A stretch of DNA of 64,000 bases from the IMG/VR virus record IMGVR_UViG_3300018946_000033, positions 1-64,000 of that record; one strand, written 5' to 3'. Position 1 is the stretch's first letter. Every line of letters begins with the position of its first letter. This DNA is from a virus. A model generated the notes under the pieces. It was given only the letters and a program-made list of their open reading frames with translations. It did not search any database and was not told where the DNA came from. Below, piece after piece: positions 50,806-58,797 of the stretch. Both the position numbers and the translations under genes were made by a program.

Positions 50806-51465
50806 TCATGCCGCATTCCCTTCGATGACGAGCCCGCCTGCGTACCCCTGCAACTGCAACTCCACGGCGATCGCCTCCATCGTCTGCGCCCGCAACTCTT
50901 GCGGAACCCCGGCCCGGTCGAGGGCGCGGTGCACCATGCCGGCCATGGCCGCGCCGAACTGCTCGGCCATGCGTACCTGCCGTTCCGCCAACCCGGCGGC
51001 TATGGCGATCTTGCAGAAGTTCGCGCACCGGTCCCGTTCGCGTTCCTCCAGCTCGACCATCGCCCGCGTGTACTCGCCGGTCGGGACGGCGCCGCCGTCC
51101 TCGGTGGCGGCGAATTTCGTTGAGGTGAGCGCCTTGGTGATGTCGCCGTCGTGTTCGTCGGCGAGGCGTTGCACGGCGGCCGAGTACGACGCGACGCGGC
51201 GCGACGATTGGGCGACGAGGCGGAGGAGGACTGTGCCGGGGTCGACGGTTTCGTCGTCGAGTCCCCATCTCGTGACCTCGGCGCGAACGGCGGCCTTGGC
51301 AACGACTTGGGGGGCGTTGCCGCCGTGCTTGGGGCAGACGGTGGCGCCGCGGTTGGGGTAGCGCATGCAGGGTTCGGTGTCTCGGTGGCCCCTGCATCGC
51401 GTGTGGATCTTGGAGCATTTGGCGCAGTTATACGGTGCGGCGGCTCCTCGGGTCGCGCCGCTCAT
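50806..51465 (-). CDS. Probable terminase small subunit or zinc-binding phage protein
   Basis: 219 residues from ATG 51465. The N-terminus has a CxxC...CxGH...PC...VCxxHGGNAPQV pattern that marks actinophage proteins upstream of terminase and is often annotated near small terminase. The helical middle and C-terminus (ARERD-like, AEQFGAAMAGMVHRALD) fit small terminase architecture. Separated from TerL here by the recombinase and cargo genes, which is unusual. Identity moderately supported. Confidence 0.6.
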   Translation of the reverse strand: MSGATRGAAAPYNCAKCSKIHTRCRGHRDTEPCMRYPNRGATVCPKHGGNAPQVVAKAAVRAEVTRWGLDDETVDPGTVLLRLVAQSSRRVASYSAAVQRLADEHDGDITKALTSTKFAATEDGGAVPTGEYTRAMVELEERERDRCANFCKIAIAAGLAERQVRMAEQFGAAMAGMVHRALDRAGVPQELRAQTMEAIAVELQLQGYAGGLVIEGNAA

Positions 51466-51593
51466 AATGTTGAGTCTCGCACGCTCAACCCGGTGCGTGA
51501 CGTGCCACGCCACACCCTGACCGCCACTTCGGCGAGCACACCGATGAGCACCATCGCCCCGGCTAGGGCAAGTTCGTGCAGCAAGCCCTTCAC
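51462..51593 (-). CDS. 43-residue single-TM protein
   Basis: GTG start overlaps the stop of the upstream zinc protein (GTGA) and its stop overlaps the next ATG. One helix, LALAGAMVLIGVLAEVAV. A coupled mini-gene of unknown role. Confidence 0.5.
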   Translation of the reverse strand: MKGLLHELALAGAMVLIGVLAEVAVRVWRGTSRTGLSVRDSTL

Positions 51594-51904
51594 TCGTCGC
51601 CGTCCTCTGCGCTGGTGGTGCCCCACACGTCGGAGGCGCGGCCGGGGATGAGCGTGAGCCCAACGGCGGAAGGGGCGAGGCAGTAGCCCTTGGGCCGGTG
51701 GGCGTCGAACGTGGAGACGCCGGTCGTGGTGATGTGGCAGGACCCGCAGTGGCAGGTGCGGCTCCCGGACCACCGTTCACCGCAGGCGGCGTGGCGGTGG
51801 GGCAGCGGCGCAGGGATGGCCGTTGCGACCCCCAATGCTGACCCGTGGGCGTCCTCGGAGGGCTCGGTGGTCCACAGCGGCAGGGGCACGCTCTGATCAG
51901 GCAT
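51590..51904 (-). CDS. FDXHR-type putative zinc-binding protein
   Basis: 104 residues. CGERWSGSRTCHCGSCHITTTGVSTFDAHR, of which CxxCH and FDAHR are diagnostic, fits the FDXHR family of small actinobacterial and phage zinc proteins of unknown function. Single treble-clef-like domain, with a variable tail carrying the GLTLIPG segment. Confidence 0.78.
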   Translation of the reverse strand: MPDQSVPLPLWTTEPSEDAHGSALGVATAIPAPLPHRHAACGERWSGSRTCHCGSCHITTTGVSTFDAHRPKGYCLAPSAVGLTLIPGRASDVWGTTSAEDGDE

Positions 51905-52104
51905 TATGGGCTCTCCTCGCTGGTCAGGGCTTGGTCAACGTGCCGGTAGTCGCCGACGAGCGGCACACGCCCGACCAGACAGCCGATGCTTGCCGCCCGG
52001 TCGTGGGCGACCTGCTCGTTCGTCGTGGCGTAGGGCCAGCCGCCGCCGGGCTCGACCACGAGGAACAGGTCGCCGAGGATGTCCGCGCGGTGCGGGGCGC
52101 TCAT
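51904..52104 (-). CDS. Small hypothetical phage protein
   Basis: 66 residues from ATG 52104, ATGA-coupled upstream. Soluble alpha/beta (DILGDLFLVVEPGGGWPYATTNEQVAHDRA split at the glycines). Its TAA stop overlaps the start of the zinc protein gene. Function unknown. Confidence 0.58.
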   Translation of the reverse strand: MSAPHRADILGDLFLVVEPGGGWPYATTNEQVAHDRAASIGCLVGRVPLVGDYRHVDQALTSEESP

Positions 52105-52343
52105 GCCGCCTGCTCGCATCCGCAGTGGTCGCTGGGCGGCTTGTGCCCGTACCCGGTGTCCTGGTGCGCGTCGGGGTTCTGGTGCCGCCACGTCCACATG
52201 TCGTCGATGGCTCCCCGGGCGGCGGCGAACTCCGCCTTCCGCCCAGCCTGGAGCAGGAGCCGGGCGCGGATCGACAGTGCGTCAATGCCGATCAGGTCGT
52301 CGGCGTAGACGGTGCAGCTGGGGATCGGATCGGCGGCGGTCAT
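52101..52343 (-). CDS. Small hypothetical phage protein
   Basis: 80 residues from ATG 52343, overlapping the previous stop. A helical middle (DALSIRARLLLQAGRKAEFAA) and a His/Cys-rich end (SDHCGCEQ). Function unknown. Confidence 0.55.
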   Translation of the reverse strand: MTAADPIPSCTVYADDLIGIDALSIRARLLLQAGRKAEFAAARGAIDDMWTWRHQNPDAHQDTGYGHKPPSDHCGCEQAA

Positions 52344-52489
52344 CGGGGCGCCCGCTGGCGGCTGGTAGCCGCTTCGCGCTGGCACGCGCCTTGGTTGGCC
52401 TGACATAGCCACGAGAAGTGGCGGTGGCAGAACTCGCCAGGTTGGGGCGGGCGGGGGGCGCTGTCGGGAGTCTGGGTCTGATCGGTCAT
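52340..52489 (-). CDS. 49-residue Cys/His-containing protein
   Basis: GAGGAG before ATG and ATGA overlap at the end support this mini-gene. CHRHFSWLCQANQGAC provides a possible zinc site. Function unknown. Confidence 0.52.
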   Translation of the reverse strand: MTDQTQTPDSAPRPPQPGEFCHRHFSWLCQANQGACQREAATSRQRAPR

Positions 52490-52521
52490 GTCGTTCTCCT
52501 CGCTGGTCGGGTGATGCCGGG

Positions 52522-52812
52522 TCATGCGGCGTTGCGCAGGTGGGGCTCGAGGCGGTCGAGGATTGGTGGAATGACGGCGCTGGTGATGCCCCCGATGTGC
52601 CACTCGGTGATCTCCTCGACCGGGGGCGCTTTCGGGCCGAGGTAGTTGCGGCCGTTGGCGTAGTTGTAGACAAAGGCGGCGCCAAGGTCGCCGAGGTCGA
52701 CCTGCCACTCGGCGTCGCTCTTGAATTCGTCCCACACCTGGGACGGGCCGAACGCTGCGACGAGCGCGGCGTACGAAGCGCGGATCTGGCCGACGTACAT
52801 GGTGCTGCTCAT
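52522..52812 (-). CDS. Small hypothetical early protein
   Basis: 96 residues with AAGGAG before ATG. Helix (IRASYAALVAAFG), then FVYNYANGRNYLG and a helical end. Downstream of the Cas4-like nuclease gene. Function unknown. Confidence 0.6.
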   Translation of the reverse strand: MSSTMYVGQIRASYAALVAAFGPSQVWDEFKSDAEWQVDLGDLGAAFVYNYANGRNYLGPKAPPVEEITEWHIGGITSAVIPPILDRLEPHLRNAA

Positions 52813-52832
52813 GGGGTCTCCTTCGGGCTTGG

Positions 52833-53582
52833 TCAGGCGGCTTGTCGGGACGCGCGTGGAACTCCGGGGCAGCCGGCCCGGGTCGGTGCGGCGCCGGGCT
52901 TGTAGTACTTGCACCACGAGCACGGCTTCGACGACGAGGCGGGCACGAACGCCCAGCCGACGTCCTCGGTCTCAAGGGCGAGGTCGGGGATCATCTGCTT
53001 CGTGGCCGCGAGCCGTTCGAGGGCCGCGGTGGCGACGCCCCGGTCGTACGGGCGGGTCCATTCGCGGGACAGACGGAAGTCGTGCGACGCCCGGGCGAGC
53101 AAGCACAGCCGGACCCAGCGGACCTCTTGGCCTGCGCGTTCGTAGCCGAGGCCGTAGATGTGCGCCTGCGTCTCGTACTCCGGGCTCATGTGCAGGGGCA
53201 GGCGGGCGAGACTTTTCTCTCCGACGACCTTCCAGTCGACTACGCACGCGTTGTCGGTGTCGTACGCGTCGCAGCTGCCCGACAGGTCGTCGGCGGGGTG
53301 GACGCGGTTTTCGACGAGCCAGCGTTGCCGGCCGAGCCTGACGTTTTCCGCCTCGAGCGCCTCGGCGATGGTGGCGTGCACGGCGGTCCCGACGAGCGGC
53401 GCCCAGGGTAGGCGCGGGTCGGGCTTGGTGGGGGTGTTGAGGAGCCGGTAGGCGAGGGCGCGTTGGCATTCGACGCCGACTTCGGACGGGCCGAGCGCGG
53501 TCTGCTTGGAGCGGGGGCTGTTCGCTTCGTGGCGGGCGAGGATCTGTTCGAGTTCGACGATGGTCGAGGGTGGCTGGTTCAT
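52833..53582 (-). CDS. Cas4/RecB-like PD-(D/E)XK nuclease with Fe-S cysteine set
   Basis: 249 residues. Catalytic pattern His69 (VGTAVHA), Asp105 (GSCDAY), Asp116-x-Lys118 (VVDWKVV) and Gln139 (ETQAHIY). Cys39 with Cys221, Cys224 and Cys238 (CSWC...C) fits the 4Fe-4S cluster of Cas4/AddB-type nucleases. Acts on DNA ends or single strands. ATGA-coupled to the helicase gene, so the two likely work together in recombination-dependent replication. No CRISPR context. Confidence 0.8.
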   Translation of the reverse strand: MNQPPSTIVELEQILARHEANSPRSKQTALGPSEVGVECQRALAYRLLNTPTKPDPRLPWAPLVGTAVHATIAEALEAENVRLGRQRWLVENRVHPADDLSGSCDAYDTDNACVVDWKVVGEKSLARLPLHMSPEYETQAHIYGLGYERAGQEVRWVRLCLLARASHDFRLSREWTRPYDRGVATAALERLAATKQMIPDLALETEDVGWAFVPASSSKPCSWCKYYKPGAAPTRAGCPGVPRASRQAA

Positions 53583-54856
53583 GCGGCCCGCCTGCGGGTG
53601 TGCTGGCGGGTGAGGCGGTCGGACACTTCGGCGCGCATGGTGGCGCTGGCAGGGTGGATCATCTTCGCGGGGTCGACGATGACGCAGACCCGCTCAGCTC
53701 GAGACGCAGCGGTGTACAGCCACTTGGCGGCGCCGCCTCGGAAGGCGCGGGCTTCGTTGACGACGGCGACGCGGGGCCACTGGGAGCCTTGTGCGGAGTG
53801 GCAGGTGACGGCGTGGGCGAAGGTGGCGGCCACGGTGTCGCTGTCACGGTCGGCTTTGGCGGCTTCCTGCCCGTCTTGGTCGGTGAAGCCGCGCTGGTCG
53901 GTGAGCCACACGGCTTCTTCGCCGGTGTCGGTGGTAACGGTGAGGCAGTACGCGTCGTCGGCTGGGGTTACGGCGGTGATGGTGGCTTGCTGGCCGTTGA
54001 TGACGTTGAAGGCGGGGTCGTTGCGGAGGCACATGATGCGGTCGCCGATGACGGGTACGCCGGCGGGGTGTCCGTGGCTGGCGCGGATGGCGTTGATGAT
54101 GATCCATCGGGTGGTGCGGCGGCCGACGATGATTTGGTCGTAGCGGGCGAGGTCGGCTGGCTTCCAGGGGGCGGTGGTGGCTCCTGCGGCGCCGTTCCAG
54201 GGTGGGGTTGGGTGGCCGTTTCGGAGGGCGGTGGCGAGGTCGATGATGGGGGCGGTGTCTGCTCCGCGGTGGATGGTGGTGAGTTGGGCGTCGGGTGCGC
54301 CGGTTCGCCATCGTGCTGGTCCGTTGACGGGTGGGAGTTGGTAGGGGTCGCCGAGGGCGAGGATGGGGATTTGGTAGCTGGATAGGTCGGCGAAGGTGCG
54401 GTCGTCGACCATGCTGGCTTCGTCGAGGACGATGAGGTTGGGTTTTTTCCCGCCGAATGCTTTGTCGTGGGGGCGGGGGTTGAAGAGGGGTTGTTGGCGT
54501 ACGCGGTCGATGGTTCGTTCGAGTTCGTGGGCGCGGGTGCTGCGTGGGTCGAGGGTGGCGAGTTCTTTGCGTAGGGCGGCGAGTGTGGTGGTGCGTTCGC
54601 CGGCTGGGGCGTAGATGGCGGCGTGGATTGTGGTTGCTCCGTCGCATCCTTTGGCGCGGAGGACGGCTGCTGCTTTGCCGGTGGGGGCGATGTAGGCGGT
54701 GGTGCCGGGGGCGCAGGTGTTGGCGATGTGGTGGACGAGGGTGGTTTTGCCGGAGCCTGCTGGGCCTTCGAGTCGGTAGTGGTTGCGTCGGCGGGTGCGG
54801 TACCAGGTGGTGGCGCTGGTGATGGCGTGGGCCTGGTCGGGGGCGGGGTTGTTCAT
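53579..54856 (-). CDS. RecD-like SF1 DNA helicase
   Basis: 425 residues. Walker A GPAGSGKTT (31-39), motif Ia APTGKAA, Walker B LDEASMV (144-150), GDPYQLPPV motif III, and CHSAQGSQW with YTAASRAE as motifs V-VI near the end. This is the core of RecD2/Dda-type 5-prime to 3-prime helicases without extra domains. Expected to unwind ends or displaced forks. Just downstream of the candidate origin, upstream of the nuclease. Confidence 0.88.
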   Translation of the reverse strand: MNNPAPDQAHAITSATTWYRTRRRNHYRLEGPAGSGKTTLVHHIANTCAPGTTAYIAPTGKAAAVLRAKGCDGATTIHAAIYAPAGERTTTLAALRKELATLDPRSTRAHELERTIDRVRQQPLFNPRPHDKAFGGKKPNLIVLDEASMVDDRTFADLSSYQIPILALGDPYQLPPVNGPARWRTGAPDAQLTTIHRGADTAPIIDLATALRNGHPTPPWNGAAGATTAPWKPADLARYDQIIVGRRTTRWIIINAIRASHGHPAGVPVIGDRIMCLRNDPAFNVINGQQATITAVTPADDAYCLTVTTDTGEEAVWLTDQRGFTDQDGQEAAKADRDSDTVAATFAHAVTCHSAQGSQWPRVAVVNEARAFRGGAAKWLYTAASRAERVCVIVDPAKMIHPASATMRAEVSDRLTRQHTRRRAA

Positions 54857-55020
54857 CGGGTACCGCCTGCCGATGTGGCTTCCTGGTTTTTGGCGTGGTG
54901 GTAGGCGGCTGCGAGCGCCCAGGAGCCGGTTTCTGCGGGGTCTCTCCAGGTGCGGTGGTGGCGGGTCCATCCCTGGCTGAGGAGGTAGGCGGTTCGTTCG
55001 GTGTCGCGGGGTGTGGGCAT
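54853..55020 (-). CDS. 55-residue hypothetical protein
   Basis: ATG 55020 with AAGGACC upstream, ATGA overlap with the helicase start. Trp-rich (GWTRHHRTWRDPAETGSWALAAAYHH). First gene leftward of the iteron-rich region, so it may be transcribed from a promoter there. Function unknown. Confidence 0.55.
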   Translation of the reverse strand: MPTPRDTERTAYLLSQGWTRHHRTWRDPAETGSWALAAAYHHAKNQEATSAGGTR

Positions 55021-55029
55021 GGGGGGTCC

Positions 55030-55460
55030 TTGTCTGCGGGGGTTGGTGAGGGCGTGGTGGGGCTGCGGGGGATGGGATTTCCTATCCCCCGCCATGATCG
55101 TTAAGTGTTTGCGCAGGTCAGGGTGGGTAAGCCATCGACCGTGCGGGTGATGCGGGGTTGCGGGGGCTGATCCCAGCCCTTCTCTACACGTAATGAAAAA
55201 AGTTGTGCATGACATATGGGCGGTATCAGGCACGAACCATACGAAACCACCAGTACAACTTTTTGCTTCTTGTATGCGTTGGACTAAAAACATCGTTCTA
55301 ATACCCGCAATACCCGCAGTATCAATGGATTTATGGCCTTGACCTGGGGTTATAGAAGTTGACCTTGGCGGGGGATAGACACCAAGATCAAACCCAATAC
55401 CCGCAGACTGCGGGGGATAGGCAAAACCTGCGGGGGATACGCACCCGCTAACCCCCGCGG
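55030..55460. other. Non-coding iteron-rich region, candidate replication origin
   Basis: About 430 bases without a gene, much of it AT-rich against the window. Five GCGGGGGAT(A/G) elements occur at 55065, 55083 (inverted), 55368, 55410 and 55430. Three AATACCCGCA elements occur at 55300, 55309 and 55396, the same family inverted and shortened. AAAAAGTTGT (55197-55206) and ACAACTTTTT (55255-55264) form a perfect inverted repeat around the most AT-rich part. Flanked by replication genes. Iterons plus an AT-rich segment fit an origin; a regulatory leader is the alternative. Confidence 0.6.
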
Positions 55461-57236
55461 TCACGACGACACCCCCGGCAGGGGCATCTCAGCCGGAGGC
55501 GCGGGCGTCACCGAGTACGACCAGACCTTCGTGTGCGGGTCGAAGTAGCCGTTGAGCCGGTACCCGCCACGGAACCGGCCCCGCTCGGCCGTGAGCATCT
55601 TCCCGAGGCCCTGCGCCGACGGGACCTGCCCGTCGCGTTTGCGGACCAGGAACGTGCCCTTCCAGTCGTAGTTCATGGCGTTCATGAGGTCGGGCATCGC
55701 CGAGTCCCGAAGCTCCATGGTCTTCATGACCCGGTCGCCGAACAGCTCGTACCACCGGGCGTAGAACGCCCCGTACGTGGACTCCTCGTCGTCCGCCTCG
55801 GTCAGCCCAGCCCGGTTCGACATGAACCCCGGCTCCTTGAGCCAGCCCAGGAACCCGGCCGTCGCCGACGCCCACGGCGTGAAGCTCCGCATCGGCGCTT
55901 CGATTCGCGGTGCGCCGGCAGCGATCCAGCCGCGCATGAGCACGAGCAGGTGGAACAGCAACGTCGCCCTGTTCTCCGGCTCTTTGAGCCACTCGTCGAG
56001 GTCGCCGAGGGCGTACTGCGAGGATGGGCGCAGGTCCGGGTCGGGCATGTTGGCGTCGAGGCGGATCAGGACCGCGCGGGATGGGATGTCCCCGCCGATC
56101 GAGATGGCGTTGCCCGTGACGAACCACGCCCGGTCGTTCGGGACGCGGGCGCTGACTGACCCGCCAAGGATGCGGTCCGACCACACCTTCGCGGTGAGCA
56201 GCGCCGCGAGGGTGGGCTGGTCAACCGCCTCGGCCTTGCCCACGTTGTCGAAGCACACGACGGCGCCGCCCTGGTCCACGAGGATCGACGTGATGGCCTT
56301 GCGGAGCTCCACGTCGTCCGACACCCACGAGCGGGTGTAGCCGCTGTAGATCGAGGTCATGATCTCGGTAAGGAGCGACTTGCCGGTGGATGGCGACGCC
56401 GCGTCAACGGCGAACAGTGGGAGAAGCGCACCGCCGAGGTAGCCGCGCATCAGGGGCGAGGTCAGGGCACCGATGTAGTTGGCGCGGCTTGGCCCAACCC
56501 ACGGGAAGTCGCGCAGCAACGCGTCCATCAGGAACGCCTTCGCCGCTTGCAGGAGTTCCCGGCTGGGCCGTTCGGGGACGTTGGCGATTGGCAGCTTCGG
56601 GGAGTAGATGAGCGCCGTCACCGGGTCGTACCCGGGTTCCTGGACGAGCGAACCGTCGGGGCGAAACACGGGGGCGGTGACGATCCCGTTGAGGGGGCGG
56701 AGCCGTGGCCAGTGGGTCGAGGCGAGCGCCGCTGCGGCCACAGCGTCCTTCGGCATGGCCTCGACCTCGACGAGTTCCGATTCCCCATCGGGGAGTTTCC
56801 GGTTGCGCATCTCGTAGGTGAACGTGTGCTCGGCGAGGAGCCGGGCGAGGCGCTTCTGATCGACGGTGACGATGACCTGCGGCGGCACGTCCTTGTCGGT
56901 GACGTCGCCGCTGGGTGTTTCGACGGAGACGACGGCGCCGGCCCGGACGTACGTGTCGGGGAGGACGTTGTCGTTGATGGTGGCGGCGATGGTGCGGATC
57001 GATTCGGGATCGGCGCCGAGCTGGACGCGGGGCAGCCCGCGGCCGGCGGTGGCGTTGTGGACGCGGATGCGGTCCCGCGCGGCCTGGGCTTTGGATTCCT
57101 TCTCGGCTTTCTCCGCCTGCTTGGCCAGGAACCGCTCGTGGCGTTCCCGGTCTCGCTTCGCGGTCGCCGATTCGGGCGCCCCGACGGGCGGGACGAGGGT
57201 GAGCGCGGCGGCGCCGGGCTTGTCGCGGTTGGTCAT
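55461..57236 (-). CDS. AAA+ replicative helicase-like protein
   Basis: 591 residues from ATG 57236, overlapping the primase stop. A charged N-terminus (KRDRERHERFLAKQAEKAEK) precedes a middle domain. The P-loop motor has ASPSTGKS (about residues 276-283) and VVCFDNVG as Walker B (about 325), then a sensor-like VTGNAI and arginine-containing IPSRAVLIRLD. Fits phage/plasmid AAA+ helicases that accompany prim-pol primases. Likely loads at the iteron region downstream. Confidence 0.8.
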   Translation of the reverse strand: MTNRDKPGAAALTLVPPVGAPESATAKRDRERHERFLAKQAEKAEKESKAQAARDRIRVHNATAGRGLPRVQLGADPESIRTIAATINDNVLPDTYVRAGAVVSVETPSGDVTDKDVPPQVIVTVDQKRLARLLAEHTFTYEMRNRKLPDGESELVEVEAMPKDAVAAAALASTHWPRLRPLNGIVTAPVFRPDGSLVQEPGYDPVTALIYSPKLPIANVPERPSRELLQAAKAFLMDALLRDFPWVGPSRANYIGALTSPLMRGYLGGALLPLFAVDAASPSTGKSLLTEIMTSIYSGYTRSWVSDDVELRKAITSILVDQGGAVVCFDNVGKAEAVDQPTLAALLTAKVWSDRILGGSVSARVPNDRAWFVTGNAISIGGDIPSRAVLIRLDANMPDPDLRPSSQYALGDLDEWLKEPENRATLLFHLLVLMRGWIAAGAPRIEAPMRSFTPWASATAGFLGWLKEPGFMSNRAGLTEADDEESTYGAFYARWYELFGDRVMKTMELRDSAMPDLMNAMNYDWKGTFLVRKRDGQVPSAQGLGKMLTAERGRFRGGYRLNGYFDPHTKVWSYSVTPAPPAEMPLPGVSS

Positions 57237-58147
57237 GCTGCCACCGGCCGATGCGCGGTGGTGCCGTAGCCGAGCCGGCGCAGTTCGCGGGCGGCGGAGG
57301 CGTAGTCGCCGCCGAATTCGAGCAGCGCGTACGCGCCGAACTTGGAGTACGACTCGAGGCCGAACGGCACGGAGCTGGAGAAGTTGCGGAGCCGGTCGGT
57401 GCCGAGCGCGTTGGTGGTGGCTGACACGCCTTCGCGTTTCCCGGGGCGCCGCCAGTACCCGGTTTCGCCGCGCTGCCCGGCGAAGGTCCAGTCGTGGGGT
57501 TGGAGGATCTCGGACCAGTTGGCGCGGCGGTTGTAGTCGTCGCCGGGGCTGACGCTGCCGTCGTGTGGGCGTGGCCGGGCGGGGCGGATGGGTGCGATGG
57601 GTGCGGGGTCGAGAAGGTTGCGGACGGCGGGCCAGTCGATGGCCTCTTCGTGGTCGCTGGTTTCGATGACTTCGTAGACACCGTCGTAGCTGTATTCGGC
57701 GCAGACGACGTGGGATGGGGGGAGGAGGACGTAGCCGCCGACGGCTTTGAGTTCGAGGGCTTTGTCGCGGCCGACTGCTCCGCCGCGTTGGTTGGTGCCG
57801 GCGAACCACATGTGGAGGCCGCCGCTGGGGGTACGGATGGTGGCGGATGCTCCGCGGACTAGGCCGGCGCGCCAGGCGGTGCGGAACAGTTCGAGCCCGG
57901 CGCGGCCGTCTTTGGTGTCGATGTCGAGGACGTCGGGACCGGGGGTTCCGCAGGCGACGGCGATGTTGGCGGTGGGCCAGCGGTGCCACCAGCGGGTGAT
58001 GGTGGCGGGGTCGACGGTGGCGTTTTTGAAGCCGTGGGGTGCGGCGGCGGCGAGGGGTTCTTTGCCGAGGGGTCGGCAGGGGAACACGGGCCAGCCGATT
58101 TCGGCGTAGGCGAGGGCTGCCTGGCCGAGTGGGGAGAGCTGGGTCAC
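57233..58147 (-). CDS. Prim-pol type primase-polymerase
   Basis: 304 residues from GTG 58147. GWPVFPCRPLGKEP, HGFKNATVDPATI and WWHRWPTANIAVA, the metal-binding LDIDTKDG (Asp75, Asp77) and SGGLHMWF (His112) define the bifunctional DNA primase/polymerase (PrimPol N) family. A DNA-binding C-terminal part (about 215-300) follows. Makes primers and may extend them. Coupled to the AAA+ helicase as the replication initiation pair. Confidence 0.9.
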   Translation of the reverse strand: MTQLSPLGQAALAYAEIGWPVFPCRPLGKEPLAAAAPHGFKNATVDPATITRWWHRWPTANIAVACGTPGPDVLDIDTKDGRAGLELFRTAWRAGLVRGASATIRTPSGGLHMWFAGTNQRGGAVGRDKALELKAVGGYVLLPPSHVVCAEYSYDGVYEVIETSDHEEAIDWPAVRNLLDPAPIAPIRPARPRPHDGSVSPGDDYNRRANWSEILQPHDWTFAGQRGETGYWRRPGKREGVSATTNALGTDRLRNFSSSVPFGLESYSKFGAYALLEFGGDYASAARELRRLGYGTTAHRPVAA

Positions 58148-58311
58148 CGCGCACCGTCGCGGAGCGCGTCGAGGATGGCGGTGTGCTGCTGGTCGATGTT
58201 GCCGGCGTGGCGGTGGAGGGCGTCGAGTACGTCGGCGATGCGGGTGATGTGCCGTTGGGCGCATTCGTTGGTTGCGTCTTGCCGGCCCTGCTCGTACTCG
58301 GTGTTGTGCAT
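58144..58311 (-). CDS. 55-residue helical protein ahead of the primase
   Basis: MHNTEYEQGRQDATNE start, all helical and His/Arg-rich. Its stop overlaps the primase GTG, so it opens the replication operon, with the operator array immediately upstream. Could be a leader or regulatory peptide. Ribosome site weak. Confidence 0.5.
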   Translation of the reverse strand: MHNTEYEQGRQDATNECAQRHITRIADVLDALHRHAGNIDQQHTAILDALRDGAR

Positions 58312-58416
58312 TGTGGTGCCCCGTTCGCCGTCGTCGTCTTGGTGCTGGGAGGGGTGGTGCGATGCCGGTGAGTGCCAGGCGGGGAGCCGCGTCGGGGGCC
58401 TTCTAGGTCGGTGCCG

Positions 58417-58540
58417 TGGATATCCACGTGGATATCCACACGCTAACCGATCGCGGATATCCACGCAAGCGGGTCTGCCGGCTGATCGAAGGGTCGACGT
58501 TCTTGCGGTGTGGATATCCATCCCGTACGGTTTGGGCGTG
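58417..58540. promoter_or_regulatory. Four palindromic operators between RHH gene and replication operon
   Basis: TGGATATCCA occurs at 58417-58426, 58429-58438 and 58511-58520, and CGGATATCCA at 58454-58463. The last lies within the spacer of a good promoter, TTGCGG (58503-58508), 17 bases, TACGGT (58526-58531), reading rightward into the leaderless RHH gene. The first two lie toward the leftward primase operon. Binding by the RHH protein could repress both. Confidence 0.75.
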
Positions 58541-58750
58541 ATGATGTCCCCGCTGAAGGCGACCCACCGGCCGCACCGCCCCATCCGTATTGAGGAGGAG
58601 CTGTGGAAGCCGTTCGGGGAGCTCGCGGGGGTCCGGGACCGAGCTGAGGTCATTCGCCAGTTCGTTGCCTGGTACATCCGTAAGCCCGGAGCGAAACTGC
58701 CGCAGCGCCCTGCGGCTCGCCGTGCGGACCCGGCCGACCCCTCCGAATGA
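58541..58750 (+). CDS. Small ribbon-helix-helix-type repressor
   Basis: 69 residues. RPIRIEEELWKPFGELA is a strand-helix, followed by RAEVIRQFVAWYIRKPGA, the pattern of CopG/Arc-type RHH proteins, with a basic Pro/Ala tail. ATG 58541 or 58544, or GTG 58538; the transcript looks leaderless. It is the only plus-strand gene in the early region and faces four palindromes beside the primase operon, suggesting autorepression and control of replication. Confidence 0.7.
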   Translation: MMSPLKATHRPHRPIRIEEELWKPFGELAGVRDRAEVIRQFVAWYIRKPGAKLPQRPAARRADPADPSE

Positions 58751-58797
58751 GTTACCTCGGGGCAGGCACCGGTCGTACCCGCTGAGCCTCCCGCCGC

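Noticed and set aside
58148-58439. Long upstream extension of the AAA+ helicase frame up to 58439
   Set aside because: The upstream part is low-complexity Pro/Arg/His from the antisense-like third frame of the primase gene; ATG 57236 overlaps the primase stop and begins normal protein.
58411-58525. Short palindromes repeated at intervals suggest a CRISPR array
   Set aside because: Only four 10-bp palindromes with irregular spacing (12, 25 and 57 bases) and no uniform spacers; operator sites fit better. The Cas4-like gene is a phage recombination nuclease without other cas genes.
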